Source of the DNA: Monosporascus cannonballus
Lineage: Eukaryota; Ascomycota; Sordariomycetes; Xylariales
Direction of reading: 5' to 3'
DNA length: 64,000 nucleotides
NCBI GenBank assembly: GCA_004154925.1
Contig: QJNS01000346.1
Span: 1-64,000, forward strand
The position numbers and the translations under genes are program-made. Of this stretch, positions 1 to 12,458 are shown in pieces. Numbering within the stretch: the stretch's first letter is position 1; every line of letters starts with the position of its first letter. A model generated the notes under the pieces. That model did no database searches and was not told the origin of the DNA. It saw only the letters and a program-made list of their open reading frames with translations.

Positions 1-45
1 CTAACCCTAACCCTAACCCTAACCCTAACCCTAACCCTAACCCTA
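1..45. repeat. Telomere repeat array (CCCTAA)n
   Basis: About 7.5 uninterrupted copies of CCCTAA run from the first base. The C-rich strand read 5' to 3' at the left end is the orientation expected for a left chromosome end, so position 1 is at or very near the physical terminus. TTAGGG-type telomeres are usual in filamentous fungi. The array stops abruptly at a CCTAGG-like junction and AT-rich sequence follows. Confidence 0.97.
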
Positions 46-606
46 GGATTCGAAAAAAATTATTAAAAAGTTATATTTTTAAATAATTATTGTAGCCTAA
101 AACATATAATTAAGTTTTTAAAATTTTGTATTAATAATAAAGTTAGTAAAAAATGGCAAAAAATCTAAAATTTTATAAAAAGATAAAATATATTAATATA
201 TAATATTATTTTATTAAGAAAGCTGTAATTAATAAAAAGGTAATTATATATTATATATATATTAAAAATTAATTTGTTAATAAATTAATAAAGCTTTGAA
301 ACAAAAATATATATAATAACTTTATAATAAAGCTTAATATTTTCAGTATATAATAATATAGGAAATAAATACTTTACCTTCAAAGTTTTATCATTTAATA
401 ATAATAAATAACGATAATAAGTAAACGTAAATATTATATATTAAATTACTTATATATTTTTAAAAAAATAAATATAAATATATATATTAAATTATTTATA
501 TATTGTTATAAAGTGAATATAAATGTTATATATCGCATTATTTTCCATTTTTATTTTATGAACAATATATATTTTTTAAATAAATAAATATATATACCAT
601 CAAAGA
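46..606. other. AT-rich subtelomeric sequence, no gene
   Basis: Very AT-rich, with many TATATA runs and no frame of note. It is probably decayed repeat DNA, but I cannot assign it to any element in the window. Confidence 0.6.
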
Positions 607-963
607 AGCTCTAAGAATTCGGAGTTTTTTAATTCCGGAAAAATGGGTTTATCCTTATTTAAGGTAGCGAAAATGGCAAAATAATTCGTAAAATTTTTAA
701 AATTTTTTGGAAATTTTCCAAAAGTTTTTTATTTGATTAATAATAGAAAATACTGCTTAATAATGGAATGATGAAGTTTAATAAGCCATTTTTGATATAT
801 ATATATAGCCTTAAATTTCCCTAGTTATTATTAGGCTTCAATAGTTTAAATATAGATAATTTTATCTTCTGCGACATATCTTAAGTTTTTCCTAAACGTT
901 TTCTATATAAATCTTTACAGAGTAATCTCATCTTTTGTCCTAATTCTTAGATTAATATACATC
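607..963 (-). repeat. RIP-damaged inverted copy of subtelomeric repeat
   Basis: The reverse complement aligns along its whole length with 20887-21243 (both about 357 bp). Shared landmarks in order are the AATTCGGAG block, the AATGGAATGAT block, the run of TATATA, and the block around TTCTGCGACA. Most differences are C to T or G to A on this copy, so this copy was mutated and the internal one was largely spared. A few differences, such as G to T and A to G, are not of RIP type. Confidence 0.85.
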
Positions 964-1106
964 GAAAGGCTCTAGTTAACTTGTAATCCCTAAAATGCCA
1001 AAAGTTCTATAAGTAGGTCCTATATGTGGGAAGTTATATCGTCTGGTACGTAACGATACTAATGGCGGTTTTTTACATATATATAGCAAAATTACCAATA
1101 TCTAAA

Positions 1107-1451
1107 TATTACGACTTAATAAGTTACGGCTTTCCAAAACGGTCGTAACAAAAAAGGCCAAGAAAATTATGTAAATCAAATTACGTAATAAATCATTAAC
1201 TTACTAGTAATAAATTAATAAGATGGATTACTAACTTACTGCAAATAAATTAATAAATTAAATTATTAATTTATTAATAATAAGTTAACCAAAGAACAAC
1301 ATATCCGCTTATTAATTTTATAATTTAAATAATTCTAATTTGGAATATAATATCGTTATTATATTTTTTGTTTAAATTTATACATTATTTTTGTTAATAT
1401 AAATTCGTTAACTTAAAGTTTAATAATTAATTAAATTATATAATTATTATA
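1107..1451 (+). repeat. 5' LTR of element A
   Basis: Pairs with 13744-14130 and is about 40 bp shorter, because a segment present in the other copy (after the ATATCGTTA block) is missing here. It starts TATTACGAC, which is a RIP form of the family start TGTCATGGC. It ends in a RIP form of the family end, next to the shared post-LTR leader TGTTATAAAT. Confidence 0.82.
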
Positions 1452-3099
1452 TGTTATAAATTTTTATTTAATAATACCGTTAAATTCTAAATAATATTTA
1501 ACATTATTAAAATATTAATTAACGTTTAAAAATAATTTTGAAATTTTTTTAATTTAAATTCGAATTTATTTCTATTTTATAAATTTTAATAATTTAACGG
1601 ATATATTTTTAATAAAAAAAATATATTTAACCTAAAATGCGGTTAATTAATTTGAGTTTAGTCTTAAAAAGTTTTTGGAAATAAAAGAGCTGGATAAAAA
1701 AGATTTTATTAAAGAAATATATATATATTATATTAATTTCGAAAACATAATACGTAATAATTTCGGTAATTTTGATAAAAAATAATTAACGGCTTAATAA
1801 TTTTTGAAATTCCGATAAAAAAAACTTTATCCAAATACGTTATAACTTTTAAAAGTTTTACGGTTAAAGCCAGATAAAAAAATAATAAAATTAACGTTTT
1901 TATTAACATATGTTATAAAAAATCAAAAAATAATATAAAAAATGAAATTATTCGGATTAAACGATTAAATAGTTTAAATCGGTATATTATAAAAAAAATT
2001 AAAATTAATAATTAGTAATTTGAAAAATAATAAAAAAAATAATAAATTTTCCATTCGAAATATAATAAATTTATTTAAGGAAAAAAAATAAAACCTATTT
2101 TTTTATTTTTTTCGTAACGGCATTAGGATTTATAAAATTAGGTATTACTTATAAATAAAATTAAAGCTAAATTAAATACTTTCATTATAACAAAATAAAA
2201 TACAAAATTTATACATATAAAAAGTTAAAAATATTATAATAAAATAATTAAATTCTTATACCAAAAAAATAATCCAAGAATAATTAACATAATAATAATA
2301 AAGTTATAAACCTAATTTAAATTAAATATATATCAAATTTATAACAAACAATTTAATAAAATTATTACGATAAAAAATTCGATAAAATATATAAAAAATT
2401 AAAAAACTAATTTAATAAATATTATAAATATAACAAAAAGCGTTATGAAAATAAGTACGCGAATATTAGATTTAAATAAAAAAAGTTTATTTCAGAATTC
2501 TCGAATATTATAACAAAATATATGCTATATATTGCTAATATCAAAAATGTCCCGATTAAGAAAAATAAAAATAATATATTTACGAATAAATAACTTATGT
2601 ATATTATAAGGAATTTAATTTTTTAAATCGTATCGGAAATAATAAATATAATAAATAATAATATCAACATTTTTCAATTATAATTCCAAAATATATTTTA
2701 TAATTAGCTAAAATAAAAAATTAATTCGAAAAAAATATTATTAATAAAAAAACCTTTTTATGATTATGTATAATATAATTACTAAATAGAAAAAAATAAA
2801 TTTAACGTAAAATTTAAAAATATTATTAAAAAATTATTATGGACCCTAATTTTTAATTGGTCTTTATTATAAATCCTTATAAAAACTATTAAAGAAAAAA
2901 TACGTTCATTTATAAAAGATTTTAAACCGATAATCAGAATAACGTATAATAAAATACATTCGTAAATATAAAAAAATATTTTTTTAATAAGAAAATAAAT
3001 TACAAAAACTTTAAAAAAAATTAATATAATTTCAAACATAATACGCCGATAATAATAATAAATATAGCAACTTAACGCGTTTAACAAAAAAAATATAAG

Positions 3100-5845
3100 C
3101 AAAGTTCGATAAATTTGAAGAAAGATTTTAAAAAAAAATTATTAATAAGAAAACCACAAAATAACGAAATTTAAAAAAATTAAAAAATATTTTAAAAAAC
3201 ATTAAAAACGTAAAGATAAAAACCGGTAATAACTTTATTATTTTGGATATACGAATAGAAACGTATTAATATATTATAATAATAAATTACGGAATTTTAA
3301 ATAAAAATTATATTGTATGGGATATAATTAATAAATTTAAATTCTTATAAAAATATAAATTAAAGCCTTATATAATACCGAATACCAAAAATTAAAAATT
3401 TATTTATAATAACGAAAGATTTTCATACACAATTAATTATTTCCAAATTTTTATTTAAAAATAATATTAAATAATTAATTTAGATATCGTTTTATTTAAA
3501 ATTTATAATATAAATTTATTATATTATAAATACATTAATATGGAATTTTAATTAATAACGGGATTAATCAAATAAAATTCGCCTTATATTTTATTAATAA
3601 AAAAATTAAGATTTTAATATTCGACCGAAAATAATAACAAAAATAAAAATAAAAATATAATAAAAACTTTATTTTTAAAAAAAGAAAATATAAGAAAAAA
3701 ATTAAATATTAAAAAAAATACGATATATTATTATTATTATTAAATCGAAAGTAAAAAAATAAATAACGATTTAAAATAATAAAAATAATAATTGCAAAAA
3801 TTAAAAAACCTAATTAAAATATTTTTATAATATTTTAAATATAAATAACTTTTTAAAAAGGAATTTAATATAAAATTATTAAAATAATTGTTAAAAAGGA
3901 TTTTTAATAAAGTTTTACTATCTTTATAATTTTAATATAAACGAATTATATATTTTTAAAAATTAATTAAAAAATTAGGTATAAAAATAAATATAATTTT
4001 TAAAATTATTAATAAAATATTCTATATTTTCCGTATTTAATAACACTGAAAATTATAACTTATAATTAATTATCTATCATGAAATAACGTTATTACTAAA
4101 AATTAAATATGATTATCTGTAATTACAAAAATCAAAAGCCGATTTTATAAAATTAAATAAGTTATAATATTTAACTTTAAAAATAAATATAATTTTATTA
4201 AAATTAACGAAAAATATAAATAAAAAATAACTTTTAAAACGAAATACGGATTATTTAAATATTTAATTATATTTATAAAATTTACGAACGTATTAATTAT
4301 TTTCCAGCAAATAATTAATTATATATTATGAAAATACTTAGACGTTTTCGTTATATGTAATTTCGTTAATATTTTTTTTTTTTTAAAAATAAAAAAAATA
4401 TATATAAAATACGTTTATAAAATATAAAATTATTTATTAACGCAAAGAAAAATTAATTTTATATACAGGAAATAAAATATTTAGAATAAATTATTATTAT
4501 AAAATACATTAAATTAAATCCCAAAAATAGTTATAATTATAAAATAATAAATATTAATAATAATTAAAGAAATATAAATATTTTTTAAATTCGTTAATTA
4601 TTACCGGAAATTTATTCGAATTTTTAATAAAATAATTATATTTTTAATAAATTTTACGAAAATCTTTTTTAAATAAACGTTAAATACAGAAAAGGTATTT
4701 TAAGATATTAAAAGTATAATTATTAACAAGTTAATATTAATTATATATAATTTAAACCGTTTTGTTAAATTAAAAACCGATATTTCGGATTATATATTAA
4801 ATATAATAATTAAATAACAAAATAATTAAGGCAAATTATATCTTATTATACTCTTTTCGTACAAATTCAAAAAAACTAAATGTAATTATAATATTTTAAA
4901 TAAAAAGTTTATAATTATAATTATAAAATTTCGAAAATTTATATTTAAATAAGGTTTATACGAATTATTAAAATTTCACTTAATTTATTACGATTAAGAA
5001 ATTCATAAAACAATAATTAAAATATGTAAAAAAATTAAAAAACAGTAAAACAAATATTTTAAGTAAATAACTAAATTTAGAAAAAAAAGTAATTAAAAAA
5101 ATTATATATTTTTTGAAATTAGTATTAAAAATATTTATATTTATAATATACTACGATAATTTAAGTAATACTTTTAGATATATATTAAAAACTTTTGTAA
5201 TATAATAAGGATTTCCCAAAAATTTAAAAAAAACAAAATATAAATATTAAAAAAAATGACAGGGATTTAAAACAAAAAATATACGAATATTAATTACATA
5301 AATACCTAAAAACTTATCAAACTTTAAAGCAATTTTAATATATATATATTTTTTAAAAAATAAAATTAACGGTATAAAAATTTATACGATAATACGATAT
5401 TTACGTTAAAGTAAAAATATCATAATATATATTATAAGGAAAATTATAATTATTATTAATTATAAAACGATTATAATATTTAATTATATTCGATTTTATT
5501 ATTAAATCTTTTATATTAAAAAACTTAATTACCGAAATATATTACTATTATATTTTCGTAATTTTCGATCGATTTACGAAATATTTTTATTTTTAATTAT
5601 ATTATAAAAATATAAATGCCGAATAATTAATATATATTTTTTAAAAATATATTTTTAATATTTATAAATTATTAATAAAAATTATATCAAATAAAAAATT
5701 AAATTTTGGATATAAATTTTGGCAAAATTGTATAATATAAATCGCCCTAAATCATAAATTATTTACTGTATATAAATTATAAATAAATAAATAAATAAAA
5801 TGAATAAGTTACATTTTGGAAATTTACTTACGATATTCTATTAAT
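3100..5845 (+). pseudogene. Element A pol remnant: protease, reverse transcriptase, RNase H, integrase (5' part)
   Basis: Read in broken frames. The protease region lies near 3240-3560. The reverse-transcriptase stretch equivalent to YLDVFVICYLDD is recognisable at 4335-4370, but its four catalytic-box residues now read N-F-V-N. The integrase core has a recognisable FVIFDRFTKYF at about 5555-5590, including the Asp of the D-R-F/L-[ST]-K motif. Stops are dense and mostly TAA. The frame is cut at 5845 by the insertion of B, and its remaining 3' part resumes at 12459. Confidence 0.72.
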
Positions 5846-6220
5846 TATAACGGTTATACGGTTTAACCAATTATTAAACCATAAGTTAACGGGTTTATGT
5901 TAGCAAAAGTATTATGAGAATTTAAACAATAAATATAGGAACGTATTACGTTTCGTAATATTATAAGTATTTTAGGTAACGATATTATATTATAAACTAA
6001 AGTTATTTAAATTATGGCAATAAAAAACGGATATATTTTCTTTCTTTTTAACTTAATTATTTATAATTATACGGTTGGTAATAATTATAATCGTTAATAA
6101 TTCCTTTTAACTATTTTTAATTACTGGCTTAATAATAATTACCGTTACGTAATCCGTAAAATGGCTTGTATAATCTTTATTTAACCGTTGCTTAAGGCCG
6201 GAACTTATTGGGTTATAATA
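5846..6220 (-). repeat. 3' LTR of element B
   Basis: 375 bp. Matches 12107-12453 apart from about 27 extra bases near its U3 end. The plus-strand left border is TATAACGG (from TGTAACGG) and the right border is TTATAATA (from TCGTAACA). Confidence 0.87.
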
Positions 6221-6298
6221 CGATTTTCCCCTTCCAAAATTTTGTCCTTAAAATTTCTTTTTTTTCGTTTAGTAAATATTTTTTTTTTGCTTTTAATT

Positions 6299-6960
6299 AT
6301 GTCGTCCCGTATTTCCAAAATTTGTCGTATTTTTCGTACTTTTACCGTTCATTATATTGATTTCGTAAAAGCCTTTAACGAATATAATTACGAAATTATG
6401 TTTTGCTTTTATTATTTTTCGAAAAATATAAAATATAAAATAATGAACAACGTTTTAAAATACAAGGAATATATTAATCGAAATCGATTTTATAATAATA
6501 CTAACGTATTTATTTTTTCCTTGTAAAATATTTATCGTAAATATTAATATTTAAAACGTAAAAAAACGTTTACTAAAATAGAATTATTAAGATTTTAACG
6601 GCTTTACTTCGAAATTTAACGTAAATATCAAAAAAAATAAAGTTTTTTTCGTTTTACTCGTTTACGTAAATAAAAGGCGCTAGTTTATTCGAAAAGCGTT
6701 ATCATAATATAACGTAAATATTAATTATTAAACGAATTAAAAAAATAAACACGTTAAAAATAAAAATAATTAAAAACTGTCGTTACGGTTATTATATTAA
6801 TGTAAATTGTAATCGACTAATTTAATATCCCGGCTATTAATTAATCGATTATTAATTAGAATACGCCCTTTATTACTAATAAAATTCTTTTAATAAATAT
6901 TAGACGTTAATAAGGTTTGTAATAAATTTCCAGATGTTTTCGGAATCTGGATTTTTTTTC
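6299..6960 (+). pseudogene. Antisense ORF of element B (Cys-rich/coiled-coil family), broken
   Basis: Runs opposite to pol, starting just inside the 3' LTR of B. An ATG at 6299 opens 75 codons (to 6526) beginning MSSRISKICRIFR. It includes Cys residues and then a Lys/Asn-rich helical stretch. Further on, near 6770-6865, comes the tail block equivalent to the LEAAVTA...WPDIP...INW block of element E. Its 3' part overlaps the antisense of the chromodomain. RIP stops break it. The same architecture occurs at the same place in E, D, I, F and A. Function unknown; the Cys pattern suggests possible metal or nucleic-acid binding, which is inference only. Confidence 0.45.
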
Positions 6961-9900
6961 CACTTAATTAAATACTAGGTAAATTTATTTTATTTTTACG
7001 TATCGAAAAACTTTTCCACTTTATATATTTATTCGTTTTTTATTTCCATATCGTTTTATATTATATATACCTTAATCGTATCCGCTGTTAATTCGAATAA
7101 AAAAACGTAAAGAATTGGATAAAATCTGATTTTTGGTAAATGTTTTAATTAATAATTATTTTCTAAGATTTTTTGGTAATTTTATATAAATCAATGTATT
7201 TGAAACCGAATCTTTTATTAGGTCGTTTTATTTAAATATTTTTAATAATAAGGAAAACCATTTCCCTTTTTTAAAAATTAATTTCTTTAACTTTTTTTAA
7301 TTATAATATTTAGTTATTTAATTCTATACGAATTCTACTTTTATTTTTATTTTTATTATAATTATCGTAATTATTTTAACGTAAAAATTATTTTGATATT
7401 AAATAAATTATTTTTACGTACTTTTTTATAAACTTTTAAAACAAAATCAAAATTTACAATTATAAATATTATTTTAATATTTTCTTAATAATTAATATTA
7501 TAAATTAATTAGGTAATTAATAATTTTTAACCTAATTATTGTATTCGTAATTAATATAATATTATAAATAAGTTTTTAAAGTTTAATTTATTTATTTTAT
7601 TTATTTATCCATTTAAAGTTTAAATACGTTAAATAACATATAATTTAAGCCGATTTATATTATAAATTTTTGCCAAAACCTTGATAAAAAATTAATTTTT
7701 TATTTAATAAAAATATTTATTAATAATGCGTAAATATAAAAGATATATCTGAAAATAATATATATTAATTATTCAGCGTTTATGTTCTTATAATTTGGTA
7801 AAAATAAAAAGATTTTATAAATTAATTAATAATTACGAAAATATTATCGTAATATATATTTGTAATTGGACTTTTTAACATACACAATTTAATAATAAAA
7901 TAAAATATAACTAAATATTATAATTACTTTATAATTTATAGTGGCTTTAGTTTTCCGTCTGGCTTATATCGTCGTATTTTTGCCTTAACGTAAATATCGT
8001 ATTACCGTATAATTTTCTGTAGCGTTAATTTTATTTTAAAAATAAAATACATATATTAAAGTTATTTTAACATCTTATAAATTCCTAGATATCCATGTAA
8101 TTAATATTCGTATATTTTTCGTATCAAAATCTTTTGATATTTTTCCAGAACTTAAATTTTATCCGTTTTTTGATTTCTTAAAAAATTATTATTATATTAT
8201 TAAATTTTTTAATGCATATTATTAGGTACTGCCCAAGTCGTCATAATTTGTCATAAGCGTAAATATCCTTTTATAATGGTATTGAAAATTATATAACTTA
8301 TTTTAACTAATTTATTTCGAAATTTAATTACGTATTTAAAATATTTACTTTCCTATTTTTTAAATATGTTTTATAAATAATAACGAAATCGAAATTCGCT
8401 AATTTTCCCGCGTAACGAAATTATTATCCTATAAATTCCTTAATCGTAATAAATCGGTTAAAATTTTAATAATCCGTATAAACTTTAACTCAATACAAAT
8501 TTCTCTTTAAAAAATATCTAAATTTTCGAAATACCATATTAATAGCCATAAATTCCTTATTTAAAATACCGTAATTAAATTCGCTTCCTTTTAATTTGTA
8601 CGAAAAATTATAATAAGGTATAATTTGCCTTAATTATTTCGTTATCCGATTATTATGCCTAATACGTAATTCGAAATATCGGTTTTTAATTTAACAAAAC
8701 GGTTTAAATTATATATAATTAATACTAGCTCGCTAATAATCGTATCCTTAATATCTTAAAATACTTTTTCTGTATTCGGCGTTCTTTTAAATTCTTTTTT
8801 CGTAAAATTTATTAAAAATATAATTATCTTATTAAGGTTTCGAATAAACTTTTTGCAATAATTGGCGAATCCAAGGAATACCTATATTTTCTTAATTATC
8901 GTTAATATTTGTTATGTTATGATTATAGCAATTTTCTTAAAATCCATTTTAATATATGTTAAGATAATAATATATCCCAGATATTTTACTTTTTATATAT
9001 AAAATTAATTTTTTTTCCATTACCAAATAATTTTGCGTTTTATAAAACTTAAAAAACTTTACAAATATATCCGGCATATGCTCTTTTTATTTTTAAAAAA
9101 ATAAAAATATTATCAAAATAATATATGACGAAAATATCAAAATATTTTCGTAATACATCATTTATTATTCGTTAAAAAGTTATTAATACGTTCGTAAATC
9201 TTATTAACAAAATTAAATATTTAAATAATCCATATTTTATTTTGAAAATTATTTTCTATTCGTATTTTGTTTTAATTTTAATAAGATTATATTTATTTTT
9301 AAAATCGAATACGGTAAATTATTTAATTTTATAAAATCTGCTTTTTATTTCCGTAATTAAAAGTAATAATATTCGATTTTTAATAATAATATTATTCAAC
9401 TATCGACAATTAACTATAAATCGCAATTTTCCATTTTTTTAGTACGAAAAATATTAAATATTTTACTGGTAATTTCGAAAACCATATTTATTTTTTTTAT
9501 AGCCGATCTTTTATGTATTTTCCGAAAATACGTGACTTATTTTTATTAAAATTATAAATAAAGTAAAATTTTATCGAAAATGTTTTTTTAAGGATTATCT
9601 TATAATTTTATTCGTTATATTCTGGTAATTTTGTATCGAACTTCTTTTTAAAAAATTACTTATATTTATAATATTTGAATAACATATTAATCAAATTTTT
9701 TAATTCATTAAATTATTATTTTTATTATTCCAAATCGTTATTTAATTACTTTAATTTGGCTTTAATAATAATAATAATATGTCGTATTTTTCTTTAATAC
9801 CTATTTTTTTCTTATATTTTATTTCTTTAGGTAATAAGATATCTGTTATATCCTTATACTTACATTTGTTGCCATTATCGATCGAATATTAAAATCTCGA

Positions 9901-10300
9901 TTTTTTTTCGTTTATTAATAAAAAATAAAACGAACTTTATTTAATCAATTTTTTCGTTAATTAAAATTCCGTATTAACGTATCCATAATAATCCTAAGAT
10001 TATATTGTAATTCCCGAATAAAACGATATCGAAATCGACCGTTTGGTATTGTCCTTTAATAAAAATCTCGCAATAATTAATTTCGCATATAATTTTTCCG
10101 TTATCGTAAACGAATTCTAAACTTTCGGGATTTGTCGTTATATAAGATTTTAATATATATTTCCATAATAATTTAAACTTATTAATTACGTTTAATGCAA
10201 TATAATTTCCGCCCAGAATTCCGTAATCCATTATTACGGTATACCAATACGTTTTAATTCGTATATCCAAAGTAATAAAATTATTAATGTTTTTTATTGT
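6880..10300 (-). pseudogene. Element B pol remnant (protease, RT, RNase H, integrase, chromodomain)
   Basis: The best-preserved piece is the retropepsin-like protease at 10270-9974. It has a DYG at the place of the catalytic D-S/T-G box (MDYGILGGNYIA) and ends with NYNIILGLLWIR, matching the hydrophobic-hydrophobic-G-x-x-W-hydrophobic end of gypsy proteases. The reverse transcriptase shows KYFDIFVIYYFDN around 9109-9150, with the second catalytic Asp changed to Asn (GAC to AAT-type change). The chromodomain near 6980-6890 reads KNPDSENIWK, retaining the Trp of the WEP motif. All parts lie on the minus strand with multiple stops. Confidence 0.75.
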
Positions 10301-10741
10301 CGCGTTTAAAGCCTTTTTCGGAAATTTTTTTAATTTTTTTAGATTTCGTTATTCCGCGGCTTTTTTATAAGTAAGCTTTTTCTTTTAATTTCTATTGGAA
10401 TTCGTCAAGCTTTATTTATGTTTTTTTCGTTTAACGCGTTAAATTACTATATTTGTTATTATTGCTGGCATACTGTTTCTTTAAACCGTATTAATTATTC
10501 CTAATTTTCTTACAGTTTTTTTCCTTAATAGCTTTTTTTTTCTGGGGATCCGCAGTAAATATTAATTAAAAATAAAAATCCGTACTAGCTTTTTAATAAT
10601 ACTTTTTAACCGTACGCTAAATTAACTTTTTTTCCCTTTGGTAACTATATTATCCATAATAACAAAAAAGGTCTTTTTACGGGTATTATTTTATTTCGGG
10701 CCAGCTTTTTGCTTCGGCCAATTATTGGACATTTCCTAAAA

Positions 10742-12050
10742 CTATGGTTCGAAAATATCGATACCATTACTTATTATTTTTATTATTTCCGGCACGATTT
10801 TGAAAATTAAATCCCTTATAATACATACAGGTAATTCGTTTATAAATAAGTTATTTTTATTTTTCGTAATCGGGATATTTTTGTCGTTAATAATATATGG
10901 CATATATTTTGCCATATCGATCAAGGGTTCCGGAACCAATTTTTTTTGTTTAGTTTTAATACTTACGTAATTATTCTTATAATGCTTTTTATTATGCTTG
11001 CGATACTTACTAATTTAGCTTTCTGGCTTTTCGTATTTTTCGTCGAATTTCTTATCGTAATAATCCTTATTAAACCTTTTGTCGTAAGTCTAATTCGTAT
11101 TTGGTTTAAATTATATTAATAACTTTGTTATCGTTTCCTTAACCGTTTCTAAATTATCGTTGCGGTATAAGGATTTAGTTATTTTACCGTAACTTCTTAA
11201 GCTTTTTATATTTTTAGGCTTTATATCCCATTTTGCTATAATTAAAGCATTTAATCTAGTTCTAATTTTATTTATAAATAACGCCGAATTTCATAAATCC
11301 TGGCGTTATTCCGTAAAAAATAAGGGGTACATTTCGTTTTTTCTCTTAATTAGATTTATATCCCGAACGTAAGGCATATTATTCTTTTTTTTGCTATCGA
11401 TTTTCAAACTGTCGATTATTAATCTTAATTACTTTTACGATATACCGGTCCAAGGTAATTAATCGTTCGATCCGAATAATCTTATTTTTTATATTATTTT
11501 TTAATTTTTTATAAAATATATCGATAAAAACGTTGGTTTCGTTATTTTCTTATCTCGTCTTAACCGGAAAATTCTTAAAGATTATAGCGTATTTGGATAC
11601 GGATTTTTTCTATCGGAATTACAAAATTTATTAAGCCGTTAATCGTTTTTTATCCAGAGTATCGAAATTATCGCGTATTTTATTGTAAAAATTAATATAA
11701 AAACAATTTCGTTAATAAAATCTTTTTTATCCGATTTTCTTATTTCCAGGAATCTTTTTATAATGGGTTTAAATTAATTAACTATATTTTTTGTTCAGCA
11801 TCCTTTTGCCGTTAAAACCTAATTCGCTGGGTTATTAAAATCTAAAAAGCGAAAATAAATTCGTATTTAAATTAAGAAGGTTTAAAAGTTATTTTTTTTA
11901 TCGTAAGGCTCCGGTTTCTTAAGTTTTATGCAGGCAAAAAAAAGTTAGATAAATGGTATAACTTTAATTTGTCGGATTTCTCTTTCCAGTTCTCGGATTC
12001 GAACCTAAAACTGCTAAATAAGGGTTTCCTAAATATTAATCGATATTTTA
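10742..12050 (-). pseudogene. Element B gag remnant
   Basis: The piece at 10939-10742 (PLIDMAKYMPYIINDKNIPI and onward to IISNGIDIFEP) has a clear counterpart in F at about 35985-36180 (LIETAEYMPYTVDD to IISNNIDIFEL), lying between the CCHC knuckle and the protease. It is therefore the gag C-terminus or gag-pol linker of this family. The upstream part, to the 5' LTR at 12107, is RIP-broken with no long frame. Confidence 0.6.
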
Positions 12051-12106
12051 ATAATATTAAATATTGTTCAAAATTTAACGATATTATTAAACAAAAACTT
12101 GTAACG

Positions 12107-12453
12107 TATAACGGCTATACGGTTTAACCAATTATTAAATCTTAAGTCGAGGAGTTTATATTAGCAGAAATATCATAGGAATTTGAGTAATAAATATAAT
12201 AACGTATTACGTTTCGTAATGCCAAAAAAATCTTAGGTAACGATGTTATATTGCAAACTAAAGTTATCCAAATTATGGAAATAAGGAACGTATATATCCT
12301 TTTTCTTTTTGGCTTAATTACTTATGATCATACGGTTAATAATAATCATGATCGCTGGTAATCCCTTTTGATCACCGTTACGTAACTCGTAGGGTGGCCC
12401 GTATAATCCTTGTTTAACCGTTTTTTGAAGCCGGAGCTTATTGGGTCGTAACA
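12107..12453 (-). repeat. 5' LTR of element B
   Basis: 347 bp, partner of 5846-6220. It carries GTTACGTAAC at 12377-12386, the RIP form of the CACGTG-centred U3 motif that is intact in E and F. It is less damaged than the interior of B: several GGCC and CCGG runs survive near its right end. Confidence 0.87.
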
Positions 12454-12458
12454 TTAAT

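Larger units (their letters stand above)
5846..12453 (-). mobile_element. Ty3/gypsy LTR retrotransposon B (complete, RIP-inactivated), nested in A
   Basis: The borders are fixed by LTRs at 5846-6220 and 12107-12453 and by the identical 5-bp duplication TTAAT at 5841-5845 and 12454-12458. The sequence on either side joins element A where intact copy F is continuous (near 39450). Coding is on the - strand: gag about 11900-10700, protease 10270-9974, reverse transcriptase with Y-F-D-N (RIP form of YxDD) at 9109-9120, and chromodomain near 6980-6890. A polypurine tract (minus strand of 6221-6236) abuts the 3' LTR. Length is 6608 bp. Confidence 0.9.

Noticed and set aside
2782..3102. Open minus-strand frame of 106 codons in element A
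   Set aside because: Antisense to the gag/pol region of A. The same reading recurs at 26502-26687 (G) and, on the + strand, at 58947-59324 (E), each opposite to its element. Its Ile/Phe/Tyr-rich content is what AT-saturated DNA gives. It lies outside the zone of the antisense ORF family.
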